From Pseudomonas fluorescens (lineage in GTDB: Bacteria > Pseudomonadota > Gammaproteobacteria > Pseudomonadales > Pseudomonadaceae), in NCBI RefSeq assembly GCF_001623525.1, contig NZ_CP015225.1, positions 1,116,001-1,180,000 of the forward strand: a DNA stretch of 64,000 nucleotides, in the 5' to 3' direction. Position numbers and translations under genes: made by a program. The notes below the pieces were generated by a model. It saw only the letters and a program-made list of their open reading frames with translations, was not told the origin of the DNA and did no database searches. Below are positions 52,005-60,686 of this stretch, piece by piece. Each line of letters starts with the position of its first letter. Position 1 is the first letter of the stretch.

Positions 52005-53069
52005 TTAAGCAGGACGTTTTCCTTCATACGCATCTTGGAGCAATTGGCGAATCCCATCGCGCTCGATCGGACGCGGGTTCCAATAAGGGTTGCTGAGAGC
52101 AATGTCTGTCGCGCGATCAAGATCCGCCTCGGTCAGCCCCAGATCTCGCAGCTTCATGGGTGCGCCGAGTTTTTCCGCGAGATCGAATAAGGCGCCACCG
52201 GCTGAATCGTGTTTCCCGCCCAAGGCTCGAATGATGCGCGCGGCTGCGTCCGGAGCAGCACTGGCGTTGTAGGCTATCGCGTGGGGCAGCACGATAGTGT
52301 GTGTCTGGGCGTGGGGGAGGTTGAAGCTGCCACCCAGCGTGTGACACAGCTTGTGATGCAGGGCCATGCCTACATGACCAAGCACGGTGCTGCACAACCA
52401 GGCGCCATACAGACAATCGCTGCGAGCATCCAGATCGTCAGGAGTCTGGTTGATGCGCTCCAGTCCCTCGGCCATCGCACGAATGCCTTCTTCTGCAATC
52501 AGCGACATCACAGGGTTCCCATCTTGGGAATAGAGACCTTCTGCAGCGTGAGCGATAGCGTTCATGCCGCTCATGATCGACATGCCCAGGGGGAGGGTGG
52601 CCGAAAGCTCTGGGTCATAGATCACGGTTTTCGGCAACACTCGTGGGTCTTTGCCAGTTTTCTTGATGCCGTTTTCGGTCAGGCCATACACGGGCGTCAT
52701 TTCCGAGCCAGCGTATGTTGTGGGGATCGCCAGGATTGGCAGGCCTGATTCCAGCGCGATTGCTTTTCCCAGACCGGTAGTGGAACCGCCACCAATGGCA
52801 ATGGCGCAATCCGCCCCCAGTTCTTTCGCAACTTCTCGCGCTTCACGAGCGGTTTCGATTGGGACATGCATGACTGCTTTATCGAAGATACCGGCAGCAC
52901 GCTTACCCAGGATGTCGGCGATTCGCTCAGCCTGATCGCGTTGCTCGGGTGTGCACAGCACAAGGGCGCGTCGGGATTCGAGGCGGTCAATCTCTGCCTC
53001 CAGCTGTTGAAGGGATCCTTTGCCAAAGATCACGCGAGCTGGCAGGCCGGTGTAAGTAAAGTTTTTCAT
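52005..53069 (-). CDS. Maleylacetate reductase (iron-containing alcohol dehydrogenase family)
   Basis: 354 aa from MKNFTYTGLPARVIFGKGSL; the upstream open frame was discarded. NAD-binding segment AIAIGGGSTTGLGKAIALES, then IPTTYAGSEMTPVYGLTENG and the C-terminal domain HHKLCHTLGGSFNLPHAQTH are characteristic of maleylacetate reductases, which reduce maleylacetate to 3-oxoadipate with NAD(P)H. The pairing with a hydroxyquinol-type dioxygenase is the standard lower pathway of hydroxyquinol degradation. It follows an NTF2-like gene and forms a two-gene operon with a palindromic operator upstream. Confidence 0.92.
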   Translation of the reverse strand: MKNFTYTGLPARVIFGKGSLQQLEAEIDRLESRRALVLCTPEQRDQAERIADILGKRAAGIFDKAVMHVPIETAREAREVAKELGADCAIAIGGGSTTGLGKAIALESGLPILAIPTTYAGSEMTPVYGLTENGIKKTGKDPRVLPKTVIYDPELSATLPLGMSIMSGMNAIAHAAEGLYSQDGNPVMSLIAEEGIRAMAEGLERINQTPDDLDARSDCLYGAWLCSTVLGHVGMALHHKLCHTLGGSFNLPHAQTHTIVLPHAIAYNASAAPDAAARIIRALGGKHDSAGGALFDLAEKLGAPMKLRDLGLTEADLDRATDIALSNPYWNPRPIERDGIRQLLQDAYEGKRPA

Positions 53070-53146
53070 TTTGTCAGGTGTTCCTATCGTTGAGAGTTGG
53101 CGCGGCAATCTCTCGGGCAGTAGAGATCCGCTCTGGCGGTGCGCGT

Positions 53147-53530
53147 TTACGTTGGAATCGGCGTCGGCTGATAAGCGAGAAGCTTCCACTCGCCGTCGCG
53201 CTGTTCCCAAACGGCCAGGGCTTTATTACGCAGCGTCTTCTGGACGCCGCCTGCCGTGATCTCACCGTTCATCTCGCCGAAGACGAGCGCAATGTCCCCA
53301 ACGACCTTGATGGACTCGATCGGATGTTCGATATGGTGATAGACATAAAATCCACCCAGGCACTTGTCGAGGTAGCTCTCAAGCGTATCGACGACTCCAG
53401 TGGAGTGGGCATAGCTCAGATCAGGATGCGCGTAAGCTTTGAAGGCGATGTAATCTCCAGCGATGATCGCTTCGTAGCGTTTGCTTTCAAGCTCACGAAT
53501 CAATTCTTCCACTGCGTTATGGTTTTTCAT
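53147..53530 (-). CDS. NTF2/SnoaL-like protein (DUF4440 type)
   Basis: 127 aa from MKNHNAVEELIRELESKRYE. The fold pattern AIIAGDYIAFKAYAHPDLSY, then STGVVDTLESYLDKCLGGFY and KALAVWEQRDGEWKLLAYQP is that of DUF4440/SnoaL proteins. Members can be isomerases, dehydratases or lyases acting on small cyclic substrates; no activity is assignable. First gene of the maleylacetate reductase operon, so a supporting enzyme for the aromatic lower pathway is likely. Confidence 0.82.
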   Translation of the reverse strand: MKNHNAVEELIRELESKRYEAIIAGDYIAFKAYAHPDLSYAHSTGVVDTLESYLDKCLGGFYVYHHIEHPIESIKVVGDIALVFGEMNGEITAGGVQKTLRNKALAVWEQRDGEWKLLAYQPTPIPT

Positions 53531-53680
53531 GCTAGGCCTCTTGGGGTCTCTCGTGGGCATGTAAGCGAGTGTCGAGGCATGCCCTTTTCTTTTAGCCACC
53601 TGAAGCTGCTATTCCCAGCTTCCGATCAGGTCCAGCCTATAATTACGAATGGGCTTATAAAACCTCGCTTTTGGAAATCT

Positions 53681-53700
53681 TTATTTCATAGGTGGAATAA
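53681..53700. promoter_or_regulatory. Palindromic operator TTATTTC-N6-GGAATAA, site 2
   Basis: Same 7-6-7 architecture as site 1 with one changed base (GGAATAA for GAAATAA); the flanking AAATCT before the left arm is also shared. It lies about 150 bases upstream of the NTF2-like/maleylacetate reductase operon start. Confidence 0.62.
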
Positions 53701-54295
53701 TATCCTTCGAGCCATCTCATTCTGATTCCTGATGGAATAGACGTGTCCGAGGTCGGCCCAACTCTCCCCCCCAAAAAAGATGAGCAACGGTTCCATCAGT
53801 CCCCTTCTATGGCTTGGATTCTTCCACTGGGTGAAAAAGAGATTTCACTTTCTGGTATTTTTCTTCCTAAAACGCATGCCTAAGATCGTTCCCATAACGA
53901 CAGCTCCTCAAGCTGCACTAAAACAAGAACGGAGACATAGCTATGTACTTGCTCCTTGCCTTCCTCCACATCTTCATCGACACCGCGAAGGCGTTGCTGA
54001 TGCTTGTCTTCAATATGCATCACGCCGCGTGGACGGCTTGCGCTAAGTCGGTCGAAGCAGCGCAATCCCTATTCAATATCAGTCTTTTCCCTTGGCATAA
54101 GTCGGGATATCCCTCGGGTTTTTCCCGGGATGCGTCGAGCCCGCTTAGCGGAAGATCGCATCCGCGAGCGCCTCTCCAGTACCCGATTGGCATTGAAGTG
54201 CCATAACTGGAAACGCGTTCCCTTATTACAGCTTGTCCTGGATCTAGCAGGGCTCGCACGCCTCAATCTTTGCAACTGCATCTCAGGAGTTACAC
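53701..54295. other. 595-bp leader region before the right-arm operon
   Basis: No supported gene. A frame at 53943-54206 (87 aa) has an SD but a composition that changes from hydrophobic to random, so it is not called. The region carries a nested hairpin at 54128-54163 and ends with AGGAGTTACAC before the isomerase B start. The promoter of the right arm is expected here. Confidence 0.45.
54128..54163 (+). promoter_or_regulatory. Nested hairpin in the right-arm leader
   Basis: Outer stem GGATGCG / CGCATCC (7 bp) encloses inner stem CCGCT / AGCGG (5 bp) with a single-base loop as drawn, so the inner arm would open slightly. About 130 bases upstream of isomerase B. Could be a leader RNA element or a repeated extragenic palindrome. 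Confidence 0.4.
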
Positions 54296-55150
54296 ATGAG
54301 CAATCAAAACGTCGAATTGTTGGCCGCCTATTTCACCCTGTCGGGTGACGTCTACCCGTTCGGCCCAACCGAAATCAGCCCATTCGCGTTCCGGGATCGT
54401 GTAGAGGCAGCGGCTCAGGCTGGTTACAAGGGTGTGGGCCTGATTCACGTTGACCTGATGTCGACAGTTGATCGCATCGGTTTCCGCGAGATGCGTCACA
54501 TCCTCGAAGCAAATGGAATCAAGCACATCGAGTTTGAGTTCCTGACCGACTGGTACCTGGATGGTGAGGCTCGCCGCGCCTCCAATAAGATGCGTGCAGA
54601 GCTTTTCAACGCAGCCCAGGAGTTGGGTGCTCGTGCGGTCAAGACCGCCCCAGGCCTACACCAGGAAGAAGCGAATATCCCTTTGATGGTTGAGCACTTT
54701 GGAAACCTGAGCGCTGAAGCCGCAACCTACGGTACCGACATCGTCTTGGAAATCATGCCGTTTAGTAACGTGCGTACGATCGATACTGCGCTGGCTCTGG
54801 TTCAGGGCGCGAACCACGACAACGGCAAGCTGCTGCTGGACATTTGGCACTTGGCGCGTGGTGGCGTCGACTTCAGTGAGATTGCTCGTATCCCAGGAAA
54901 ATTCATTGGCTCTGTCGAGTTGGACGACGCTGATAAATACGCCGTTGAGCCGCTGTGGCAAGACACTATCCATCGCCGTCGTCTGCCGGGCGAAGGCGTG
55001 CTCGATGTGCCTGGATTTATTAAGGCTATTCAGGCTACCGGGTACGCCGGTCCATGGGGTGTGGAAGTGCTGTCGGAAGTCGTGCGCAAGCTGCCTCTGC
55101 AAGAGATGGCTCAGCGAACCTTCGAAACCACCATGTCTCAATTCAAGTAA
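54296..55150 (+). CDS. TIM-barrel sugar phosphate isomerase/epimerase-like enzyme (copy B)
   Basis: 284 aa, paralogue of copy A (39864-40721). Shared blocks are NVELLAAYFTLSGDVYPFGP, GPTEISPFAF, IVLEIMPFSNVRTIDTALAL and LLLDIWHLARGGVDFSEIAR. The ligand-type residues are in the same places as in copy A (Glu of LEIMPF, Asp and His of LLDIWH, Glu of GPWGVEVLS). SD AGGAG eight bases before ATG. First gene of the right-arm operon. IolE- or AsbF-like dehydration, or isomerisation, are both possible. Confidence 0.85.
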   Translation: MSNQNVELLAAYFTLSGDVYPFGPTEISPFAFRDRVEAAAQAGYKGVGLIHVDLMSTVDRIGFREMRHILEANGIKHIEFEFLTDWYLDGEARRASNKMRAELFNAAQELGARAVKTAPGLHQEEANIPLMVEHFGNLSAEAATYGTDIVLEIMPFSNVRTIDTALALVQGANHDNGKLLLDIWHLARGGVDFSEIARIPGKFIGSVELDDADKYAVEPLWQDTIHRRRLPGEGVLDVPGFIKAIQATGYAGPWGVEVLSEVVRKLPLQEMAQRTFETTMSQFK

Positions 55151-55173
55151 CGCTAAGAGATCCGCATGTTTTT

Positions 55174-55195
55174 GCGCGGGGAAAAATCTCCGCGC
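55174..55195 (+). terminator. GC-rich hairpin between isomerase B and the dehydrogenase
   Basis: GCGCGGGGA / TCTCCGCGC pair over 9 positions with one mismatch around AAAA, 23 bases after the isomerase stop. No T tract follows (CCCGCC), so it is likely an attenuator or mRNA stabiliser rather than a full terminator. Confidence 0.4.
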
Positions 55196-55242
55196 CCCGC
55201 CTAAAAATAATAGGCAGCTAGGCTGTCAAGGGAAGAACTATC

Positions 55243-56244
55243 ATGTTGCGTATTGCCGTATTGGGTGCTGGGCGTATCGGAAAAATCCACGCCGCTAACG
55301 TCGCTACAAATCCTCGTACCAAACTGGTTGTGATAGCTGATCCGTGGAAGGAGGGGGTCAATGCGCTGGCTATGCAACTGGGTTGCGAGGCAGCCTACGA
55401 CTATGCTTCGGCCATTGAGCGTACTGACGTCGATGCTGTTTTTATCGGCACTCCCACTGAGTTTCATATCGAACTGATGCTACAGGCGGTGAGGCTGGGC
55501 AAGCCAGTTATCTGCGAAAAGCCAATTGATATGGATTACGAGCGCGCGAAGGCTGCTGTCGATGAGCTTGAACGCCTGAATGGCCGTGTGATGCTGGCAT
55601 TCAACCGCCGATTCGACCCCGACTACCTGCGCCTGCGTCGGGCGATCGACGATGGTGAAATCGGGGTGGTTCGACAAGTCATTATCACCAGTCGTGATCC
55701 AGCGCTGGCCGCAAGGGCCTACCTGGAAACGTCTGGGGGCATATTCCGTGACATGACTATTCACGACTTCGACATGGCTCGGAGCCTGCTTGGCGAAGAG
55801 CCAGTCGAGGTTTTTGCGGTGGGTAGTCGACTGGTGGATCCGACGCTCGAATCGATTCCGGATTACGACAGTGTCATGGTGCTCATGCGTACTGCTTCTG
55901 GTCGCCAATGCCACATCAACTGTTGCCGTGAGGCTGTATATGGCTTTGATCAGCGCCTGGAGGTTTCCGGTTCCAAGGGCATGCTGTTGAACGAGAACCA
56001 TCGTACGAACAGTGTCCGTCGTTATGGCGCGGAGGCAACTGACGTGGCGGATCCTCTTCTCAACTTCTTCCTGGAGCGTCACGCCGACTCGTACAAGATC
56101 GAGCTCAACAGCTTCCTGGATGCGGTTGAGAATAACAGCCCGATGCCAGCAACACCGCGTGATGGCCTGCGGGCGCTTCGCTTGGCGAACTGCGCGAGTG
56201 AGTCGGCTGAGACGGGCAAGGTTGTAAGGGTAGGCGATCATTAA
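55243..56244 (+). CDS. Inositol 2-dehydrogenase-like Gfo/Idh/MocA oxidoreductase
   Basis: 333 aa. Cofactor motif AVLGAGRIGKIHAANV, then GKPVICEKPIDMDYERAKAA (EKP motif) and the catalytic-domain motif GGIFRDMTIHDFDMARSLLG (GGxxxDxxxHDxD), very like IolG-type inositol dehydrogenases. It would oxidise a hydroxyl of a polyol, cyclitol or sugar. It lies between isomerase B and a FucP-type transporter, which suits oxidation of the imported substrate followed by TIM-barrel chemistry. The name iolG is not used because the substrate is unproven. Confidence 0.88.
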   Translation: MLRIAVLGAGRIGKIHAANVATNPRTKLVVIADPWKEGVNALAMQLGCEAAYDYASAIERTDVDAVFIGTPTEFHIELMLQAVRLGKPVICEKPIDMDYERAKAAVDELERLNGRVMLAFNRRFDPDYLRLRRAIDDGEIGVVRQVIITSRDPALAARAYLETSGGIFRDMTIHDFDMARSLLGEEPVEVFAVGSRLVDPTLESIPDYDSVMVLMRTASGRQCHINCCREAVYGFDQRLEVSGSKGMLLNENHRTNSVRRYGAEATDVADPLLNFFLERHADSYKIELNSFLDAVENNSPMPATPRDGLRALRLANCASESAETGKVVRVGDH

Positions 56245-56432
56245 TTTATCCAAGTCGTGAGCCCCAGCTCTTGCTAGGGGCTCCGTCTTACGGAGCACCA
56301 GAACCGAAAAGGATGTTTGAAGTTGACGTAGCAAAACATAGTTGCAGGGGCTGGCATCCGGCCCTGGCCCAGGACTTGAACATGGCCTGGCGTGCACTGA
56401 TGACGGTTAACACAAAAATAAAGGTACCGGTC

Positions 56433-57695
56433 ATGAACACAAATACAAAAGCCCTGAGCGGGCTTACTCATAACCACGAAAAGCTCTCCTCGACCCGGCT
56501 GGCATTTATTTTCGTGACAAGTCTGTTTTTCATGTGGGGCCTCTCCCATGGACTTCTCGATGTGCTGAACAAGCACTTCCAGGACACCCTTCATATCTCT
56601 CGCGGGCAGTCAGGACTGGTTCAAACGGCCTACTTCGGGGCGTACTTCATCATTGCCCTGCCAGTCGGTCTGTTCATGGAACGCTTTGGTTACAAGGCTG
56701 GGATTCTGGCAGGGCTCGCATTATTCGCCATCGGAGCGCTGCTGTTCATTCCGGCTTCGATGGTCGGAACATTTATGCCATTTCTGGTTGCGCTGTTTGT
56801 CCTGGCCTGCGGTTTAGGCTGCCTGGAAACCGCCGCAAATCTGTATGCGGCGGCCCTTGGCGACCCTGCAAAATCAGAGCAACGCCTGACATTTGCTCAG
56901 TCCTTCAATGGCTTGGGAGCGTTCATAGGGCCGGTCATTGGTGGCGCGGTCTTCTTCGCCCCGCCCATCGAATTCAACGGCAACCGCGTTGATCTGGTTT
57001 CGGTGACGTATGCGGCGTTGGCCATCATTGTGATGTTGATGTTCGTCGCCTTTGCTCGAATTCAACTTCCTGAAATTCGCAACGAAAAATCCTCTGACGT
57101 GCTGTTGCCAAGTGCGGGGGAAGTAAGCCTCTGGAAGAAAAGTAACTTCACCGGCGCGCTCGTCGCTCAGTTCTGTAACGTCGGTGCTTACGTCGGTATT
57201 GGTGCGTTCTTCATCAACTACGCGATTGATCACTGGCAAGGGATTTCTGCTCAGAAAGCCTCCTACCTCCTTTCGCTCGGGATGCTTGCCTACATGGTCG
57301 GTCGATTCGCCGGTACATGGGTAATGCGCTACGTTCCTGCACGTTCGTTGTTGATTCTCAACAGCCTGGTGAGCATGGTGCTGTGCATCGTTGCCATCGC
57401 CGGATTTGAGCGGATCTCAATCTTCGCGGTTGCCGCCATCTATCTGTTCATGTCGGTGATGTACCCAACGATTTTCGCGATGGGCATTCGTGGACTCGGC
57501 ACGCAAACCAAGAAAGCCGGCTCATGCCTGGTGATGACGCTCGTGGGTGGTGCGTTCGTTCCATTGCTGATGGGAGCACTCGCCGATCACTTCGGCATTG
57601 CTGCGGCGTTTTATGTACCGCTGGCATGTTTCGCTGCCATCGCCTGGTATGGGCTGAGCCAGCCACCCGTGACGGCGAGTATTAAAGCTCACTAA
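56433..57695 (+). CDS. FucP-family sugar:H+ symporter (MFS)
   Basis: 420 aa from MNTNTKALSGLTHNHEKLSS, chosen because AAAGG precedes it by about ten bases and FucP proteins have roughly this length; the frame is open further up, including an ATG at 56400. Twelve membrane helices are visible, with AFIFVTSLFFMWGLSHGLLD and DVLNKHFQDTLHISRGQSGL near the N-terminus, both FucP hallmarks, and GCLETAANLYAAALGD. Imports a deoxyhexose- or hexose-like molecule, complementing the two ABC systems. Confidence 0.88.
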   Translation: MNTNTKALSGLTHNHEKLSSTRLAFIFVTSLFFMWGLSHGLLDVLNKHFQDTLHISRGQSGLVQTAYFGAYFIIALPVGLFMERFGYKAGILAGLALFAIGALLFIPASMVGTFMPFLVALFVLACGLGCLETAANLYAAALGDPAKSEQRLTFAQSFNGLGAFIGPVIGGAVFFAPPIEFNGNRVDLVSVTYAALAIIVMLMFVAFARIQLPEIRNEKSSDVLLPSAGEVSLWKKSNFTGALVAQFCNVGAYVGIGAFFINYAIDHWQGISAQKASYLLSLGMLAYMVGRFAGTWVMRYVPARSLLILNSLVSMVLCIVAIAGFERISIFAVAAIYLFMSVMYPTIFAMGIRGLGTQTKKAGSCLVMTLVGGAFVPLLMGALADHFGIAAAFYVPLACFAAIAWYGLSQPPVTASIKAH

Positions 57696-57816
57696 CTCAA
57701 ATTTCGCGCAATGACGTGTGGTAGGCCCCGCATGGCAAGGCCTGCTGCAATGGATTCGGCTTGCCCGAAAATCTTGATAGCTGGTGATCGGCAAGTTTCA
57801 GATCAGGAAAATCAAT

Positions 57817-58542
57817 ATGAAGCGACTACATAACAAAGTGGCATTGGTGACTGGCGGTGGGATGGGGATCGGACGTGCGATCGCCGAGCTTTTCGCCGAA
57901 GAAGGAGCCACCGTCATTGTTGGCGATGTGCACCAACCTGAGCCTTACAAGAACGATAGCGTCGTTGCCAAACACCTGGATGTTTCAAAGCTGGAGGACT
58001 GGGAACTTCTCGTTGCGGAGGTAGTGCGTGAGCACGGCAAGGTTGATGTACTCGTGAATAATGCGGGGCTGGTAGGTTCCTACCTTCCCATCGATGAGAT
58101 CACCCTTGATGACTGGAACCGGGTCATTGATATCAATCAGAACGGTGTGTTCTACGGGATGAGAACCGTCGTCCCCGTCATGAAGCGTCAACATGCGGGC
58201 TCCATCGTTAACGTGTCTTCGATCTGGGGCATCGTCGGTGCCAGTGGTGTGTCGGCGTACCAGGCTAGCAAAGCTGCGGTGCGCATGATGAGCAAAAACG
58301 CAGCTCTGTCCTACGTGGCCAATGGTATTCGCGTCAACTCGCTGCATCCGGGGCTGGTCGAAACACCAATGATTGATCGACAAGCCGCTGATATCACGGC
58401 AGCCGTAGTCGCAGCGACACCTATGAAACGTGCTGCGGATCCTAAAGAAATTGCCTACGCGGCTTTATTTCTTGCCAGTGATGAAGCGAGTTTCATCACT
58501 GGGGCAGAACTCGTAGTCGACGGAGGTTACACAACCCCCTGA
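57817..58542 (+). CDS. SDR-family dehydrogenase (right arm)
   Basis: 241 aa from MKRLHNKVALVTGGGMGIGR; an earlier ATG in frame lacks an SD. Cofactor motif TGGGMGIG (residues 12-19), NNAG in VLVNNAGLVGSYL, catalytic Tyr and Lys in VSAYQASKAAVRMMSK. C-terminus ELVVDGGYTTP. Probably a second oxidation or reduction step on the same substrate class as the upstream dehydrogenase. Confidence 0.9.
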   Translation: MKRLHNKVALVTGGGMGIGRAIAELFAEEGATVIVGDVHQPEPYKNDSVVAKHLDVSKLEDWELLVAEVVREHGKVDVLVNNAGLVGSYLPIDEITLDDWNRVIDINQNGVFYGMRTVVPVMKRQHAGSIVNVSSIWGIVGASGVSAYQASKAAVRMMSKNAALSYVANGIRVNSLHPGLVETPMIDRQAADITAAVVAATPMKRAADPKEIAYAALFLASDEASFITGAELVVDGGYTTP

Positions 58543-58627
58543 GTGCTCTGTTCGCGCATCGAGCTTGCATCGCAGCACTGGCAACCCGTGTTGTAGTTTT
58601 GATACCCCTCTGAGGAGAACAAAAATA

Positions 58628-59581
58628 ATGAAAGCGCAGAAAGGTGGTTTGTTGTGCAGCGCTGTTTTGGCAGCAGGTTTGACGTTCCAGCTATCACCAG
58701 CATTCGCAGCCGGTGAGAAGATTCTCATCAATTTCCAAACGTTATCCATTCCCTACTTTATCTACATGCATGAACAGGCCTCGCAGGAAGCCAAGGTTCT
58801 CAATGTAGAACTGCTTGTGCAGGATGCTCAGTCCTCTTCGACCAAGCAGTCCTCTGATGTCGAAAACGCCTTGACTCAAGGTGTTGATGCAATGGTCGTC
58901 GCACCCAATGATGTGACCGCCTTGGCACCTGCCTTGAACGAAGTGCTATCTGAAAAAGTACCCTTGGTGACAGTCGACCGCCGTGTCGAAGGAACCGATA
59001 CCCCAGTGCCCTACGTCACTGCGGACAGTGTCGCAGGTGGCCGACTTATGGCCGAGTTGGTCACATCCAACATGAAAAACGGTGCTCGTGTAGCGTTCAT
59101 CGGCGGTACCCCAGGCTCGTCGACAGCCATTGACCGCGCTAAAGGCGTCCACGAAGGACTCAAAGCTGGCGGGGGAAAATTCCAACTCGTGGCTGAGCAG
59201 TCAGGGGAGTGGGAGCGTGCCAAGGCCATGTCGGTGGCAGAAAACATCCTGACTTCTCTGAGTGCGAACCCTCCGGATGCAATTATCTGTGCGAGCGGCG
59301 ACATGGCTCTGGGCGCTGCGGAAGCCGTGAGGGCCACGGGGCTGAAAGGCAAGGTCAAAGTTATCGGATTTGACGCCTACCCAGAGGTGCTGCGAGCCAT
59401 CCGAGACGGAGATATCGCCGGTATCGTGGAGCAAAGCCCGAGCAAACAAATCAGAACGGCCCTTCGGATGGCGGTGAAGAAAGTACGCGGCGAAGGTGAG
59501 CTCGAAACGGTCATCGTTCAGCCATTCATGATCACCCCGGAAAACCTGAGTCAGGCAGAGCAATACAGCGCCATTCAATAG
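58628..59581 (+). CDS. RbsB-like periplasmic substrate-binding protein, tandem copy 1
   Basis: 317 aa from MKAQKGGLLCSAVLAAGLTF, after GAGGAG. Signal peptide ends near SPAFA. Peripla_BP_4 fold with ITVDRRVEG-like VTVDRRVEGTDTPVPYVTAD, then KVIGFDAYPEVLRAIRDGDI and AGIVEQSPSKQIRTALRMAV. Highly similar in sequence to the next gene, so the two arose by tandem duplication. Feeds the ABC ATPase and permease that follow. Confidence 0.9.
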   Translation: MKAQKGGLLCSAVLAAGLTFQLSPAFAAGEKILINFQTLSIPYFIYMHEQASQEAKVLNVELLVQDAQSSSTKQSSDVENALTQGVDAMVVAPNDVTALAPALNEVLSEKVPLVTVDRRVEGTDTPVPYVTADSVAGGRLMAELVTSNMKNGARVAFIGGTPGSSTAIDRAKGVHEGLKAGGGKFQLVAEQSGEWERAKAMSVAENILTSLSANPPDAIICASGDMALGAAEAVRATGLKGKVKVIGFDAYPEVLRAIRDGDIAGIVEQSPSKQIRTALRMAVKKVRGEGELETVIVQPFMITPENLSQAEQYSAIQ

Positions 59582-59647
59582 CCGGGCTTTTCTACGCCCA
59601 GTCAATCCGAATGCTTGATGTACCTATGCAATTTGAGGAATTCGAGA

Positions 59648-60601
59648 ATGAAAACGAACAATAAACGTCGAATGCTAGCTACCGCAGTGGCCGCTGTCTT
59701 GCTGACGTCGAACGTATCCACGTTTGCCGCTGGCGAAAAGATTGCGGTCAGCTTCCAGACTCTTTCAATTCCCTTCTTCATCTTCATGCACGAGCAGGTT
59801 GTTCAAGAGGCTAAAACATTGGATGTCAAGCTGCTTGTCCAGGATGCCCAGGCTTCATCTTCCAAGCAGAGTTCTGATATCGAAAACTCGCTGACGCAAG
59901 GCGTCGCCGCAGTTGTATTGACGCCAAACGATGTCACGGCACTCGCACCGGCGATCAACGAGGTATTGGACGAGAAAGTGCCGGTAATCGCAGTTGACCG
60001 CCGCGTGGAGGGAACCTCTTCACCGGTGCCTTTTGTCACAGCAGACAACGTGGCAGGTGGTCGGCTGATGGGCGACTGGGTAGTCAAGAACCTGCCCACG
60101 GGAGCCAATGTGGTGCTGATTACCGGTCAGATCGGTTCCACCACAGCGATGGATCGTGCAAAGGGCGTGCATCAGTCACTGACCGCGGCCGGCAGCAAGT
60201 TCAAGCTCGTCGCTGAGCAGTCTGGGGAGGCTGATCGCGCTAAAGCGATGTCGGTCGTAGAGAACATTCTCACCGCTTCGGCGGGTAATCCACCTGATGT
60301 GATCATTTGCTCCACCGGCGATATGACGCTCGGAGCAGTCGAAGCCGTGCGAGGCATGGGGCTCAGCGACAAGATCAAGATTATTGGCTATGACGCCTAT
60401 CCTGAAGTGCTCAAAAGCATCAAGGCCGGTGAGATTACGGGCATCGTCGAGCAGAGCCCAAGCAAGCAGATCCGCACTGCTCTGCGTCTGGCTGTGGAGA
60501 ACATCAGAAACGGCACCAAGATCGAGTCGGTGACCATTACACCATTCATGGTCACTCGGGAAAACCTGGATCAGGCCGAGCAGTTCAGCGCTATCAAGTA
60601 A
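59648..60601 (+). CDS. RbsB-like periplasmic substrate-binding protein, tandem copy 2
   Basis: 317 aa from MKTNNKRRMLATAVAAVLLT, after GAGGAATTCGAGA. Signal peptide ends near VSTFAA. Same length as copy 1 and with most blocks conserved (GEKIAVSFQTLSIPFFIFMH, then VDRRVEGTSSPVPFVTADNV and YDAYPEVLKSIKAGEITGIV), while charges on surface positions differ. Two binding proteins for one transporter suggest a broadened ligand range. Peptide DRRVEG is unchanged, so both probably bind related polyol ligands. Confidence 0.9.
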   Translation: MKTNNKRRMLATAVAAVLLTSNVSTFAAGEKIAVSFQTLSIPFFIFMHEQVVQEAKTLDVKLLVQDAQASSSKQSSDIENSLTQGVAAVVLTPNDVTALAPAINEVLDEKVPVIAVDRRVEGTSSPVPFVTADNVAGGRLMGDWVVKNLPTGANVVLITGQIGSTTAMDRAKGVHQSLTAAGSKFKLVAEQSGEADRAKAMSVVENILTASAGNPPDVIICSTGDMTLGAVEAVRGMGLSDKIKIIGYDAYPEVLKSIKAGEITGIVEQSPSKQIRTALRLAVENIRNGTKIESVTITPFMVTRENLDQAEQFSAIK

Positions 60602-60686
60602 TCCATAGGTTCGCCTTTTGAAGTGATGGGGGACGGGGTAATGCTCCCTCCCGTGTTTAGCGAATCCAGGGCTGGGAGGCATCGAA

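Noticed and set aside
53943-54206. 87-aa open frame with an upstream GGAG in the right-arm leader
   Set aside because: Hydrophobic start but a random-looking second half overlapping the nested hairpin; no family recognised. Not called as a gene.
39864-55150. Naming the TIM-barrel enzymes iolE or the dehydrogenases iolG
   Set aside because: Superfamily membership is clear, but nothing in the sequence fixes inositol as substrate, and other iol genes (iolB, iolC, iolD) are absent.
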